Assembly (NCBI GenBank): GCA_002372175.1
Contig: DFIS01000021.1
Coordinates: 5,699 to 69,698 of the forward strand
From: Solobacterium sp. UBA3691
Lineage (GTDB): Bacteria > Bacillota_I > Bacilli_A > Erysipelotrichales > Erysipelotrichaceae
Length of the DNA stretch: 64,000 nt
Reading direction: 5' to 3'
Made by a program: the position numbers and the translations under genes. Below are positions 44,352 to 53,900 of this stretch, piece by piece (positions within the stretch are counted from its first letter, which is position 1; every line of letters starts with the position of its first letter). Below the pieces are notes generated by a model that saw only the letters and a program-made list of their open reading frames with translations, was not told the origin of the DNA and ran no database searches.

Positions 44352-44903
44352 ATGACCGCCTGCGATACCAACATTTTCACTATGTCAAATATTAACGGGA
44401 ACGATCCCCGGCTGAAAGAGATACATACGCTCTACCGGCAGGCCTTCCCTGCCGATGAACGCATTCCCTTTCGCATACTTCTGTCCATGCGCAATGCCCA
44501 AAGACACCTGTATGCCTTTTACCGTGAAGACATTCTTTACGGCTTTGTGTTTCTCTATCATGGTGAAAGCTTTATGTTTATCCATTATCTGGCTGTATGC
44601 GAGCCATACCGCGGACATGGATATGGCAGTATGTTTCTGCAGATGATCCGTTCTGCCGACCCTGATCTACCGGTTCTGCTGGAGGTAGAGACACCTGACA
44701 CTTCTTCCGCAATGCATGAGCAGCAGCTCAGACGGCTGTCTTTTTACCGGCACAGCGGCTTTGTCCTGACGGATATCCGCTATCTGTTCTACGGCGTGGA
44801 TTATACACTGATGGTCTGCGGAGATCCTGTCACCAGAGAAGAGTATGACAGACATTTTCATGAGATCTGGAACCGGGCGATCCACATGCGTTATCTGGAT
44901 TAA
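44352..44903 (+). CDS. GNAT-family N-acetyltransferase
   Basis: A 183-residue acetyl-CoA-dependent acetyltransferase. The acetyl-CoA binding motif A is YLAVCEPYRGHGYGSMFLQMI-like (R-G-H-G-Y-G), preceded by the strand SFMFIHYLAV; the substrate is unknown. The start is unsure: ATG at 44352 or 44385. Neither has a Shine-Dalgarno site. A TATAAT at 44329-44334 would give a leader of only about ten bases. The shared hairpin at 44937 follows the gene. Confidence 0.82.
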   Translation: MTACDTNIFTMSNINGNDPRLKEIHTLYRQAFPADERIPFRILLSMRNAQRHLYAFYREDILYGFVFLYHGESFMFIHYLAVCEPYRGHGYGSMFLQMIRSADPDLPVLLEVETPDTSSAMHEQQLRRLSFYRHSGFVLTDIRYLFYGVDYTLMVCGDPVTREEYDRHFHEIWNRAIHMRYLD

Positions 44904-44934
44904 CAGGATCATCTATTCCTTTGAGGCAGTATTT

Positions 44935-44972
44935 AAAGAGACCCTGCGGTCATCCCGCACGGGTCTCTTCTT
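44935..44972 (-). terminator. Terminator of giant surface protein 1 (probably bidirectional)
   Basis: AGAGACCC-TGCGG-TCATC-CCGCA-C-GGGTCTCT (44937-44968), a 13-pair stem. On the minus strand it follows the 1891-aa gene by about 35 bases, and on the plus strand it follows the GNAT gene. The hairpin is the same as the one at 56647. Confidence 0.85.
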
Positions 44973-45002
44973 TCGTTGCCTGTCTGCTTATTTCGCAGAT
45001 CT

Positions 45003-48000
45003 TTACTTCAGGGTCACCTTGACATTGAACGTCGTATTCGGCTTCGCTGTCTCATTGCCCTTCATGAATACCTGGATCTTCACCGTTCCGCCCTTATACT
45101 TCAGGTTCGCAGGAAGTTCATTACTGTTGAACGCAATCGCGTATGTATCATTTCCGAGTTCTCTCATCGTAAAGACTTCTCTGCCTCCCGCCTTCGGTGA
45201 TACAAAGCTGATCCTGTCGATGCCGCTTACTGCTTCATCCGTCAGACTGATCGTTACCTCCGCATAGCTGAATCTGTCCTGCTTATACACTTCCGCTTTC
45301 TTCTTGTCGATCACTGCCGATGATCTGCCCTGTTTGACTGTCAGCTTCGCAGGCTTCGATGTGATCGTTGTCTCTGTGCCGTTGACCTTGTATGTCGCTG
45401 TTACCGTGTACTTGTCTGTATGCAGTACCTTTGCGCCATCCCTGATCGAGACCGCGATACTTCCGTCTTCGTTCTCTTCCCAGTTGAACTTCTCCGTCAC
45501 ATCTGTTTTGGCTTTGTTTGTGATCGTGACATTGCTCAGTTCATACTCGAAGCAGTTCTTGAACGCCGGTGTCAGATTTACGGCTGTATCAGGACGCAGA
45601 ACATCGATCGTTCCTTTGCCCTTTAATGTTACTGACTGTGCTGCAGCTTTATCGACAACCGTAAACCTCACCGTCTTCTCTGCAGTTACTGTACCGCCGT
45701 CAGCCTTGACCGCCGCCGTATATGTGCCAGTCTGCAGACCTTCCCCGGCCGTCAGAACGATCACATTATCTTCGATATCGATATCGAAATGATCCTTTAC
45801 ATCCGTACGGGATGCATCCGTGATGCTCAGGACTTCATATGCTGCCGCATCTTTGTTAAAGTTCTTCGTTGCAGCTGTGATTTTCACAAGACTGCCGGGG
45901 ATACTCAGATTGATCGATCCTGCAGGCTTCAGTGTCAGTGCCATAGCGGATGCCTGTTTCAGTGTCTTCACTGTTACCGGATATTCAACACCATCAATAC
46001 TGAGATAGACCTTGAAGGTTCTTGCCTTACTGCCGTCAAAACTTTCTTCTGTCGTCGCATAGAACTGTCCATCGTGGATGCCGGTCATCAGCCCAAAAGC
46101 CTCAAAATCTGCTGCACCGGCGGTATTCTGCTCACTCCTGTTCCCTTCGGCGATTCTCGAAACAACAACATCATCCTCTTCAAATACCGCAGGTGTGATC
46201 TTCCAAGTCGTAACTCCTGTGTCATCGGTTCCCGGATTGATCGTCAGTGACGCGGGTTTGATCGTCAGTTTCGGCTTTGTCGGTGCAGCCTTGACTGTCA
46301 CTTTCGTATTCACCGGTACTGCCCATCCTGCAAGCTGTACCTGAAGATTCATCTTTACATTCTTCTTCAGGTTCTTGTTGCTTTCCTGTGCTCCAAGATT
46401 ATAGCAGATGTATGTATTTCCGCCGTATTCTTCAAGGTCAAGCCATGGAATCGTATCTGTTGTTGTGATACTTTCCACTGTTCCGCCCTTCACCTTCAGT
46501 ACTTTCTCATCGTCCATGAAACTGTTCAGTGTAACTGCTGATACCGTTACCTTCGGCAGCTTCTTGTCTACAGTGATCTTCAGTACCTGATCGGAGGTGT
46601 AAGGTTTACCGTCAATGACTACCGTGATCGCGGACTTATAACTGCTCTTGACTGTCTTCAACACAGCTGCATCTGTTGTTACATATTCTGCCTTCGGTAT
46701 GATCTCTACCGTCAGATCATCATATACTTTCAGATCGAAGATGTTCGATACTACCCGGTTCGTAAACTCCGCACTCTCGATCTTCGCTGTCTCCTGTTCA
46801 GCCTCTTCTTCATCCTCTGAAGCATCATCGCTCATGATTCCCGAGCCTTCCAGATTCTGCTGCAGTGTCAGCTGTACCCGCACCGGTGTATAGTTCGTTG
46901 ACAGCAGTGCTACCTTCGCCTTGGTATCGATCAGCCGTACTCCGTATTCCTTCAGATCTTCACGGATATCCTTCGTGATCACATCAACACGGCAGCGTGC
47001 ATAATACTCTGCTCCGCTCTGGTCTGTGATCGTTGCCAGTACATATGCTGTGCCTTCTGTTTCTCCCGCTGTTACCAGACCGTCTTCGACAGTGATGATC
47101 TCTGTGGCTTCTTCTCCATATGGCGTATTCACACTGTTCTCTGTTGACCATGTCACACCCGCTGTCTGGAAGCCTTCCGGTGCCACTACACTCAGTTTCA
47201 ATGATTCGCCATGGTCCAGAATAATATATTCATGGTCTAGTGCGACAGGATTACGCTCATCTTCATCAGTATTCTCTTTATTCAGCACCTTGACCGTAAA
47301 GCTGAGTTCTGCACCATCCTTCAAATGGTAGATGCGGCCCTGCACAGTAGATCCGTCGATACTGCTTGCGGAAGTCATATCTTCTACAAGAACCGGTCCG
47401 TTTGTGAGTTCTGCGTTTACGAGAACATTTACTGTTCTGTTTCCGGCTTTTAGATCTGCAGGATCATAATCCAATGTATAGTCAGAGCTTTCCAGTTCCA
47501 CGCCGTCAAGTTTGACTACCATCGAAGAAGTATCCAGTTCATCTCCTGCTGCCACTCGCTTCGGTGTATTCTCAACAGTCAATTCTACTTCAGAAGGAAC
47601 AGGCTGGCTGTTTATTTCTCCGGCATAACTCTTATATGCAAGGAAGTTGATACCTTCATTTGTGTAAACCACACTGACTTCAGGAGGAATCGCAAGCAGA
47701 TTATTCTCCGCTAGATATCCACCATCGTGCATTGTTTCAATCATCGGATCGCCGGCAATGATCAGCTGCAGCTCACCGTCCGCTGATTTACCAGCTCCGC
47801 TGTATTCTGCACTGCCCGGTGTATAGTAATCTGTACGGGCAAACGCATCATCCTCGATCAGCGTTACTGATTCAGGAATATAAAGCAGCGTTCCATTCAG
47901 GGCACACTTGAAAGCACCCCAATTGATCTTCTGCAGAGTATTCGGGAGTGAAACCAGTTCGAGATTATCCGCGCCGTCAAACATGAAGTCACCCAGTTCG

Positions 48001-50678
48001 GTCACACCGTCCTCGACAACAACCTTCCTCAGCAGCGCATCTCCCTGGAATACATAATCTCCGTATTCAACACCGTTTAGAATTACTGCTTCTTCAAGAC
48101 CGGACATAGCAAACGCTCTGTCACCGATCCTCTTCAGTGCATCGGGGTTACTGAAATTCACATGTTTCAGAGAGAGGCATCCCTGGAATGCCTCAGCAGG
48201 AATCTCTTCGACATCATACATAAAGTTGACAGTCTCGATCGTCGGCAGCATTTTCAGATACTTAGTGCCTGTGTTAGATGTTGCAGGAACATAAAGATTC
48301 AGTGTTTTCGGTGCTGTCGCAAAGATTGACATATCCCGATCAAAATAGCTGTTGTAGCCGTCGTTGGAAGTAGAGGGAATCGGATAATGGCTGGCACTAT
48401 CGTTGAGTACCGCAAACAGCTGAGCTGTACACAGGTCAGGTGATTCCGCCCGCCAGTTCAGTGTCTCAAGCTTTGTGTTATCTGCGAGAGCACCGCCATG
48501 CAGATACTTAATATGCTCAGGAATCGTAATTTCGGTAATCGAAGTGCCGGCAATTGCCTTATATTCGATCCTTTCGAAATTCGTTCCCGCCAGAATATCA
48601 TCAGTCAAAGAGATACAGCCGTTAAATGCTTCTGTCCCGATCGTTGTCTGATAAGGAGTGAATGTTATCTGACTGAGATTCTTACAGTTATAAAATGATT
48701 TATGCGGAATATAGTTATTGGTAGAATCCCCGAAGATAACACCTTTAATGCCGGCTCCCGCAAATTGTTCGGTACCGAACTGGATTTGGGTGTTTCCGCC
48801 GCCATAGTTTACTTCTATTCCGAAATCCGCTGTGGTCAGGTCAATGATCATTCCGCCGGCAGGATCAAATGCATTTTTAAATGCATAGCTCTTTATTTTG
48901 CCAAGTTTGATCTCAAACGACTTGAGCGCAGAGCAGTTTTCAAATGAACTTGTGCCGATATCGATCAGATGAGCATTGGAAGCTTTTACCGTGGTCAGAT
49001 TCTTTGCGTTATAGAAAGCACGATACGGAATCTCTTCGACTTTTTCAGCACTGCCTAAATTCACGCCGTACACGTTACTGTTTCCAAACACATCGGTTGA
49101 TGAATACTGCGTTCTTCTGAAATTTCCAACAGATGTCAGATCCAGGATCTGTTTTGAATCAGGGCTGAATGCTTCATAAAAAGCCCATGATTCCACACGT
49201 GAGATCTTTGGTTCAAAGACTTTCAGGGCTGTACATTTTTCAAAAGCTGAAGGCCCTGCAGTTATAACCGTATTTCCCCCATAGACGTTTTCCAAGGCGG
49301 GATTATCATAAAACATCAGATTGTGTAAATACAGTGAGTCTGCTTTCGGAAGTGTTACAGACTGCAGACCGCTGAATGCAAACACCGCATATTTTCCAAG
49401 ATATGTGAGTTTTGACAGATCTGCATTTACCTTTCCTGCCGGATCAAAAGCATGTATGAATGAACAGGATTCGATGCTCTTCACCTTCGTGAAATCGAGT
49501 GTCTTCAATGCTGTACAATCAACAAATGCTCCATACCCAATTGTATCGATCGTTCCGCTGATCTTTACTGTCTGCAGTTTATCGCACCCGTAGAATGTGT
49601 AGGCAGGAATCGTCGGTGCTCCGCTTGTCTTCAGGCTCTTCGGAAGATTGATCGACGTAATGCCGCTGAACATGAAGGCACCAGTGCCAATGAACTCTAC
49701 AGAATCAGGAAGCGTCACGGATGTAATATTCTTACATCCTGCCAGTGCATGTGCCAAAATACAGATCGTTCCGGCCTTGACCTTGAACGGTCCGCTGTAA
49801 TTCGGATCAACACGCACAAGACACTTACCTGCATAGTAAGCCCCGTCTGTATAGCGCGAAGAAATATAACCCGGGATATCATTTATCGGTTTGTTTTCAT
49901 CCGGTTTATTGATCAGAAAAGCACTGCTGTTTGTTTTCGGGTTCGGACCATAATCACTTGCATATACCTGTGTCGTATCCGAATAGTAATCCATCCATAC
50001 ACTGCCGCCGGAAGAGCTATATGCAAAACCATACAGATTTGCTGCTATCTCCCGAATCGTGTCCGGAAAACTGAATGAAGCTATATTGTTCTGATTATCA
50101 TACAGCACTTTGTTAGGCTGAAAAACAGTTACTTTTTTTCCGTTAAATGAAGCTGGAATCGTGATATCTACATCAGTCCCGCTGACTTCCGCAAGCATCA
50201 CACTCAGATTGCCGTCAGTTCTCTCTACATAAGTCAGAGAATATCCGTCACTTTCCGGCGCATTGATCACAACAGTCTCAAAAGCCGTACTATCGTCGCT
50301 TACGTCTTCCTGAGCAGCAGGCTCTTCTTCCGTATCATCGTCCGGCAAAGATTCTGCAGGATCTTCTGATTCAGCTGGTTCTTCCTCCTGGGTGATCTCT
50401 GTCAAACCCTCTTCCGGATCGGAATCGATAACCTCAGCATCCTCGGAAGACTCATCTTCATCGATCGTTTCCTCGTCGATTTCTTCAGGTTCTGTCTCCT
50501 CGATCTCCTCGGGATCATCCTCTTCAATGATTTCTGTTTCTGTGCTCTCTTCCTGAGAAATGACCTCCTCGGTTATCTCCTCCGTTGTTCCTTCGTCGGG
50601 TTCACCTTCAGCTTTGACCGTGGAAGGCATGCTAAAAAACATACATGCAGAAATCATCAGCATCAAGAATCGTTTCAT
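45003..50678 (-). CDS. Giant secreted BspA-like leucine-rich-repeat protein 1
   Basis: An 1891-residue secreted protein. A signal peptide (residues 1-23, with MFFS in the core and cleavage after VKA) is followed by a very acidic Glu-Asp-Thr region to about 135. A BspA-type LRR region of about 145-1000 has repeats such as LKTLDFTKVKSIESCSF and AFEKCTALK. Two or more Ig-like domains follow, the first containing VAAGDELDTSSMVVKLDG. From about residue 1146 comes a tail of some 745 residues shared with the two neighbouring paralogues, ending NTTFNVKVTLK. No LPxTG, SLH, LysM or choline-binding motif is present. BspA-like proteins in oral and gut bacteria bind host matrix or other bacteria; that role here is inference. 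It has its own promoter and terminator. Confidence 0.9.
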   Translation of the reverse strand: MKRFLMLMISACMFFSMPSTVKAEGEPDEGTTEEITEEVISQEESTETEIIEEDDPEEIEETEPEEIDEETIDEDESSEDAEVIDSDPEEGLTEITQEEEPAESEDPAESLPDDDTEEEPAAQEDVSDDSTAFETVVINAPESDGYSLTYVERTDGNLSVMLAEVSGTDVDITIPASFNGKKVTVFQPNKVLYDNQNNIASFSFPDTIREIAANLYGFAYSSSGGSVWMDYYSDTTQVYASDYGPNPKTNSSAFLINKPDENKPINDIPGYISSRYTDGAYYAGKCLVRVDPNYSGPFKVKAGTICILAHALAGCKNITSVTLPDSVEFIGTGAFMFSGITSINLPKSLKTSGAPTIPAYTFYGCDKLQTVKISGTIDTIGYGAFVDCTALKTLDFTKVKSIESCSFIHAFDPAGKVNADLSKLTYLGKYAVFAFSGLQSVTLPKADSLYLHNLMFYDNPALENVYGGNTVITAGPSAFEKCTALKVFEPKISRVESWAFYEAFSPDSKQILDLTSVGNFRRTQYSSTDVFGNSNVYGVNLGSAEKVEEIPYRAFYNAKNLTTVKASNAHLIDIGTSSFENCSALKSFEIKLGKIKSYAFKNAFDPAGGMIIDLTTADFGIEVNYGGGNTQIQFGTEQFAGAGIKGVIFGDSTNNYIPHKSFYNCKNLSQITFTPYQTTIGTEAFNGCISLTDDILAGTNFERIEYKAIAGTSITEITIPEHIKYLHGGALADNTKLETLNWRAESPDLCTAQLFAVLNDSASHYPIPSTSNDGYNSYFDRDMSIFATAPKTLNLYVPATSNTGTKYLKMLPTIETVNFMYDVEEIPAEAFQGCLSLKHVNFSNPDALKRIGDRAFAMSGLEEAVILNGVEYGDYVFQGDALLRKVVVEDGVTELGDFMFDGADNLELVSLPNTLQKINWGAFKCALNGTLLYIPESVTLIEDDAFARTDYYTPGSAEYSGAGKSADGELQLIIAGDPMIETMHDGGYLAENNLLAIPPEVSVVYTNEGINFLAYKSYAGEINSQPVPSEVELTVENTPKRVAAGDELDTSSMVVKLDGVELESSDYTLDYDPADLKAGNRTVNVLVNAELTNGPVLVEDMTSASSIDGSTVQGRIYHLKDGAELSFTVKVLNKENTDEDERNPVALDHEYIILDHGESLKLSVVAPEGFQTAGVTWSTENSVNTPYGEEATEIITVEDGLVTAGETEGTAYVLATITDQSGAEYYARCRVDVITKDIREDLKEYGVRLIDTKAKVALLSTNYTPVRVQLTLQQNLEGSGIMSDDASEDEEEAEQETAKIESAEFTNRVVSNIFDLKVYDDLTVEIIPKAEYVTTDAAVLKTVKSSYKSAITVVIDGKPYTSDQVLKITVDKKLPKVTVSAVTLNSFMDDEKVLKVKGGTVESITTTDTIPWLDLEEYGGNTYICYNLGAQESNKNLKKNVKMNLQVQLAGWAVPVNTKVTVKAAPTKPKLTIKPASLTINPGTDDTGVTTWKITPAVFEEDDVVVSRIAEGNRSEQNTAGAADFEAFGLMTGIHDGQFYATTEESFDGSKARTFKVYLSIDGVEYPVTVKTLKQASAMALTLKPAGSINLSIPGSLVKITAATKNFNKDAAAYEVLSITDASRTDVKDHFDIDIEDNVIVLTAGEGLQTGTYTAAVKADGGTVTAEKTVRFTVVDKAAAQSVTLKGKGTIDVLRPDTAVNLTPAFKNCFEYELSNVTITNKAKTDVTEKFNWEENEDGSIAVSIRDGAKVLHTDKYTVTATYKVNGTETTITSKPAKLTVKQGRSSAVIDKKKAEVYKQDRFSYAEVTISLTDEAVSGIDRISFVSPKAGGREVFTMRELGNDTYAIAFNSNELPANLKYKGGTVKIQVFMKGNETAKPNTTFNVKVTLK

Positions 50679-50747
50679 ATATGTACCCCACCATCCTTTT
50701 GCTTATTTATGATACTTGATTAAGCAGAATAAACTTATCTGGTTTTT

Positions 50748-50753
50748 ATTATA
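50748..50753 (-). promoter_or_regulatory. -10 box of giant surface protein 1
   Basis: A consensus TATAAT on the minus strand in an AT-rich 190-base upstream region. The start would be near 50741, about 60 bases before the ATG. No good -35 is visible (TTATCG at 16 bases), which suggests an activator or a weak promoter. GGTGGGG serves as ribosome site. Confidence 0.5.
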
Positions 50754-50863
50754 AGCATTTTTACAAATTCGATAACATTTTTTGTGTGTATAACCAAAAT
50801 TTAAGGCAATAATTACAAAAACAAGTATTCAACTGCGTCTGTTTGACCTATTTCCAGTGTATG

Positions 50864-50907
50864 AAAAGAGGCTGTCCTCCGGTCAATTCCGGTATCCAGC
50901 CTCTTCT
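50864..50907 (-). terminator. Terminator of giant surface protein 2
   Basis: AAGAGGCTG (50866-50874) pairs with CAGCCTCTT (50897-50905) across a 22-base loop. On the minus strand it is followed by TTCATAC. It occupies the same place as the hairpins behind copies 1 and 3, but its sequence differs. Confidence 0.75.
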
Positions 50908-50938
50908 TTCATTACCTGTCTGCTTATTTCGCAGATCT

Positions 50939-53900
50939 TTACTTCAGGGTCACCTTGACATTGAACGTCGTATTCGGCTTCGCTGTCTCGTTGCCCTTCA
51001 TGAATACCTGGATCTTCACCGTTCCGCCCTTATACTTCAGGTTCGCAGGAAGCAGGTTACTGTTGAAGGCGATCGCATATGTGTCATTGCCAAGCTCTCG
51101 CATCGTGAAGACTTCCTGTCCTCCCGCCTTCGGTGATACATAGGTGATCCTGTCGATGCCCGCTACAGTATCATCTGTCAGCGTGATCTTCACTTCTGCC
51201 AGACTGTAGCTGTCCAGCTTATGCACTTCGGCTTTCTTCTTGTCGATCACCGCTGAGGACTTGCCCTGTGTGACTGTCAGTTTGGCAGGCTTGGAAGTGA
51301 GCGTTGTCTCAGTTCCGTTGACCTTGTAGGTCGCTGTTACCGTGTACTTGTCTGTATGCAGTACCTTTGCGCCATCCACGATGGAGATATTGATACTTCC
51401 GTCTTCGTTCTCCTCCCACTCGAACTTCTCGCTCACATCGATCTTTGCCTTGTTTGTGACAGTGACGTTACTGAGCTCATACTCGAAGCAGTTCTTGAAC
51501 GCAGGTGTCATGGTCACTGCTGTACCCGGACGCAGGACATCGATCTTACCCTTGCCCTTCAGCGTTACACTCTGTGCTAAAGCCTTATCGATGACCTTGA
51601 TCTTTACGGTCTTCTCAACGGTCACACTGCCGCAGTATGCATTCACCGCCGCAGTATATGTACCTGCAGGCACACCTCCGTTCTCCGTCAGTTTGATTAC
51701 ATTACCCTCAATATCGATCGTGAACCGGTTCGTCAGGTCGTTTCCGGACGCATCCCTGATCTCCGTGATTCCAAGTACTGCAGCATCTTTGTTGTAGTTC
51801 TTGGTCGAGGCGGTTATTTTGACAAAGCTTTCGGGAATGCGCAGGTTGATATTACCGGACGCTTTCAGCGTGAGCTTCACTGCTGTTGCCTGTTTCAGCG
51901 TCTTTACTGTGACCGGATACTCAACACCGTCAACACTGAGGTAGACCTTGAAGGTTCTTGCCTTACTGCCGTCAAAGTATTCTTCTGTCGATACACTGAG
52001 CATACCGTCTGAGATCTCTGCCGTCAGACCGTCGACCTCAAAGCTGTACGGATCATCCGTATTCTGCGTACTGCTGGTTCCTTCGGCGATCCTGCTGATC
52101 GTTACATCATCTTCCGCAAAGACTGCAGGTGTGATCTTCCAGCTTGTGACAGCTGTATCATCCGTTCCCGGATTGAGCGTCAGTGATGCAGGTTTGACCG
52201 CCATCTTCGGCACTGTCGGTGCGGCTTTGACTGTTACCTTTGTATTGACCGGTACCGCCCATCCGGCAAGCTGTACCTGAAGATTCATCTTCGCATTCTT
52301 CTTCAGCTTCCAGTTCTCACGATTCGCACCGAGATCATACCACAGCATCGTCTCTGCGCCGTCGCTGTCAAGCTCCAGCCACGGGATCGTATCCGCAGTT
52401 GTCACATTTTCAACAGTGTCGCCCTTGATCTTCAGCTGCTTTCCGTCATCGAAGAAACTGTTCAGTGTTACAGCAGATACCGTTACCTTCGGCAGTTTCT
52501 TGTTTACTGAGATCTTCAGCACCTGATCCGATGTGTACGGCTTGCCGTCTATGACCAGCGTGATCGCTGACTTATAGCTGCCCTTTACCGTCTTCAGTAC
52601 TGCCGCATCCGTCGTTACATACTCTGCCTTCGGGATGATCTCCACCGTCAGGTCATCATATACACGCAGATCGAAGATGTTCGATACGGCACGGTTCGTG
52701 AACTCAGCACTCTGGATCTTTGATTCTTCCTTCGGCTCTTCCGTATTATTTCCGGTTCCGTACGCATTGAACGTATTCATATTCTGCTTCAGTGTCAGCT
52801 GTACACGCACAGGTGTATAGTCCGTTGAAAGCAGTGCTACCTTCACCTTCGTATCGATCAGACGTACACCGTACTGCTTCAGATCTTCACGGATATCCTT
52901 CGTGACGACATCCACACGGGTCCTTGCATAGTATTCAGCACCGGTCTGGTCTGTGATCGTTGCCAGTACATATGCTGTACCTTCTGTCTCACCGGCTGTG
53001 ACTGTACCGTCATCTTCTACTGTGATGAGTGGTGTTTCACCTTCTGCATACGGTTCATTTACATCGTTTTCTACCGACCATGTGACACTCGCTGTCTGGA
53101 AGCCTTCCGGTTCAACCACGTTCAGTTTCAGCGAATCACCCTGATCCAGAATGATGTAATCACGGTCAAGTGCGACAACTTCCTTCTCTTCCGGTTCGCT
53201 CTCTTCCGCACTGTATACTCTTATCGTAAAGCTTCCTTCCAGCTTTCCGTAAAGATCATAGATTGTGCCTTTCTTCGGTGCAGGATAGAAATTCTTTGCC
53301 TTGTCCGCTCCCTCAACCAGGATCAGTCCTTTGGTAAGTTCTTCATTCACTGTGATATGTACGGTTCTCTGACCTGTCGTCAGGTCACCTGCGTCATAAT
53401 CCAGTGTATAGTCGGTTGCCGCAAGTTCTGTACCATTCAGTTTGACCACCATCGCAGAAGTATCCAGTTCTTCTCCCGCCTTGACTCTTGACGGCAGGTT
53501 CTCGATGGTCAGATCAGGCTTACCCGGTTCAGGTCTTGTTTGCATCACGCCTGCATAGTATTCATATGCCTGGAAGTTGACGCCCTTGTCAGTATAGACA
53601 CACATATCGGCAGGAATCGGCAGATAGTTGTTTGCTCCCTCATTAACACCCGGATGTGCTGTCTCGATCATCGGGTCACTGGCAAGGATCAGCTGCAGGT
53701 CTCCGTCATCGGTCTTTCCTGCCCCGCTGTATTCCTCTGTTCCGGGCTGATAGTACTCTGTACGGGCAAATGCATCATCTTCGATCATTGTGACTGATTC
53801 GGGGATGTAAAGCAGCGTTCCGTTCAGGGCATTCTTGAAGGCTGCCCAGTTGATCTTCGTGAGTGTTTCCGGCAGAGATACGATCTCAAGATCATCATCT

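Noticed and set aside
45003..45040. LPxTG or similar sortase signal at the end of the giant proteins
   Set aside because: The three proteins end NTTFNVKVTLK with no LPxTG-like motif, no hydrophobic segment and no terminal basic cluster.
50780..50810. A shared TTTTGTGTGTA-like motif upstream of the giant genes as a common regulator site
   Set aside because: Similar strings occur near all three promoters but in different orientation and spacing, and the regions are AT-rich, so chance is a sufficient explanation.
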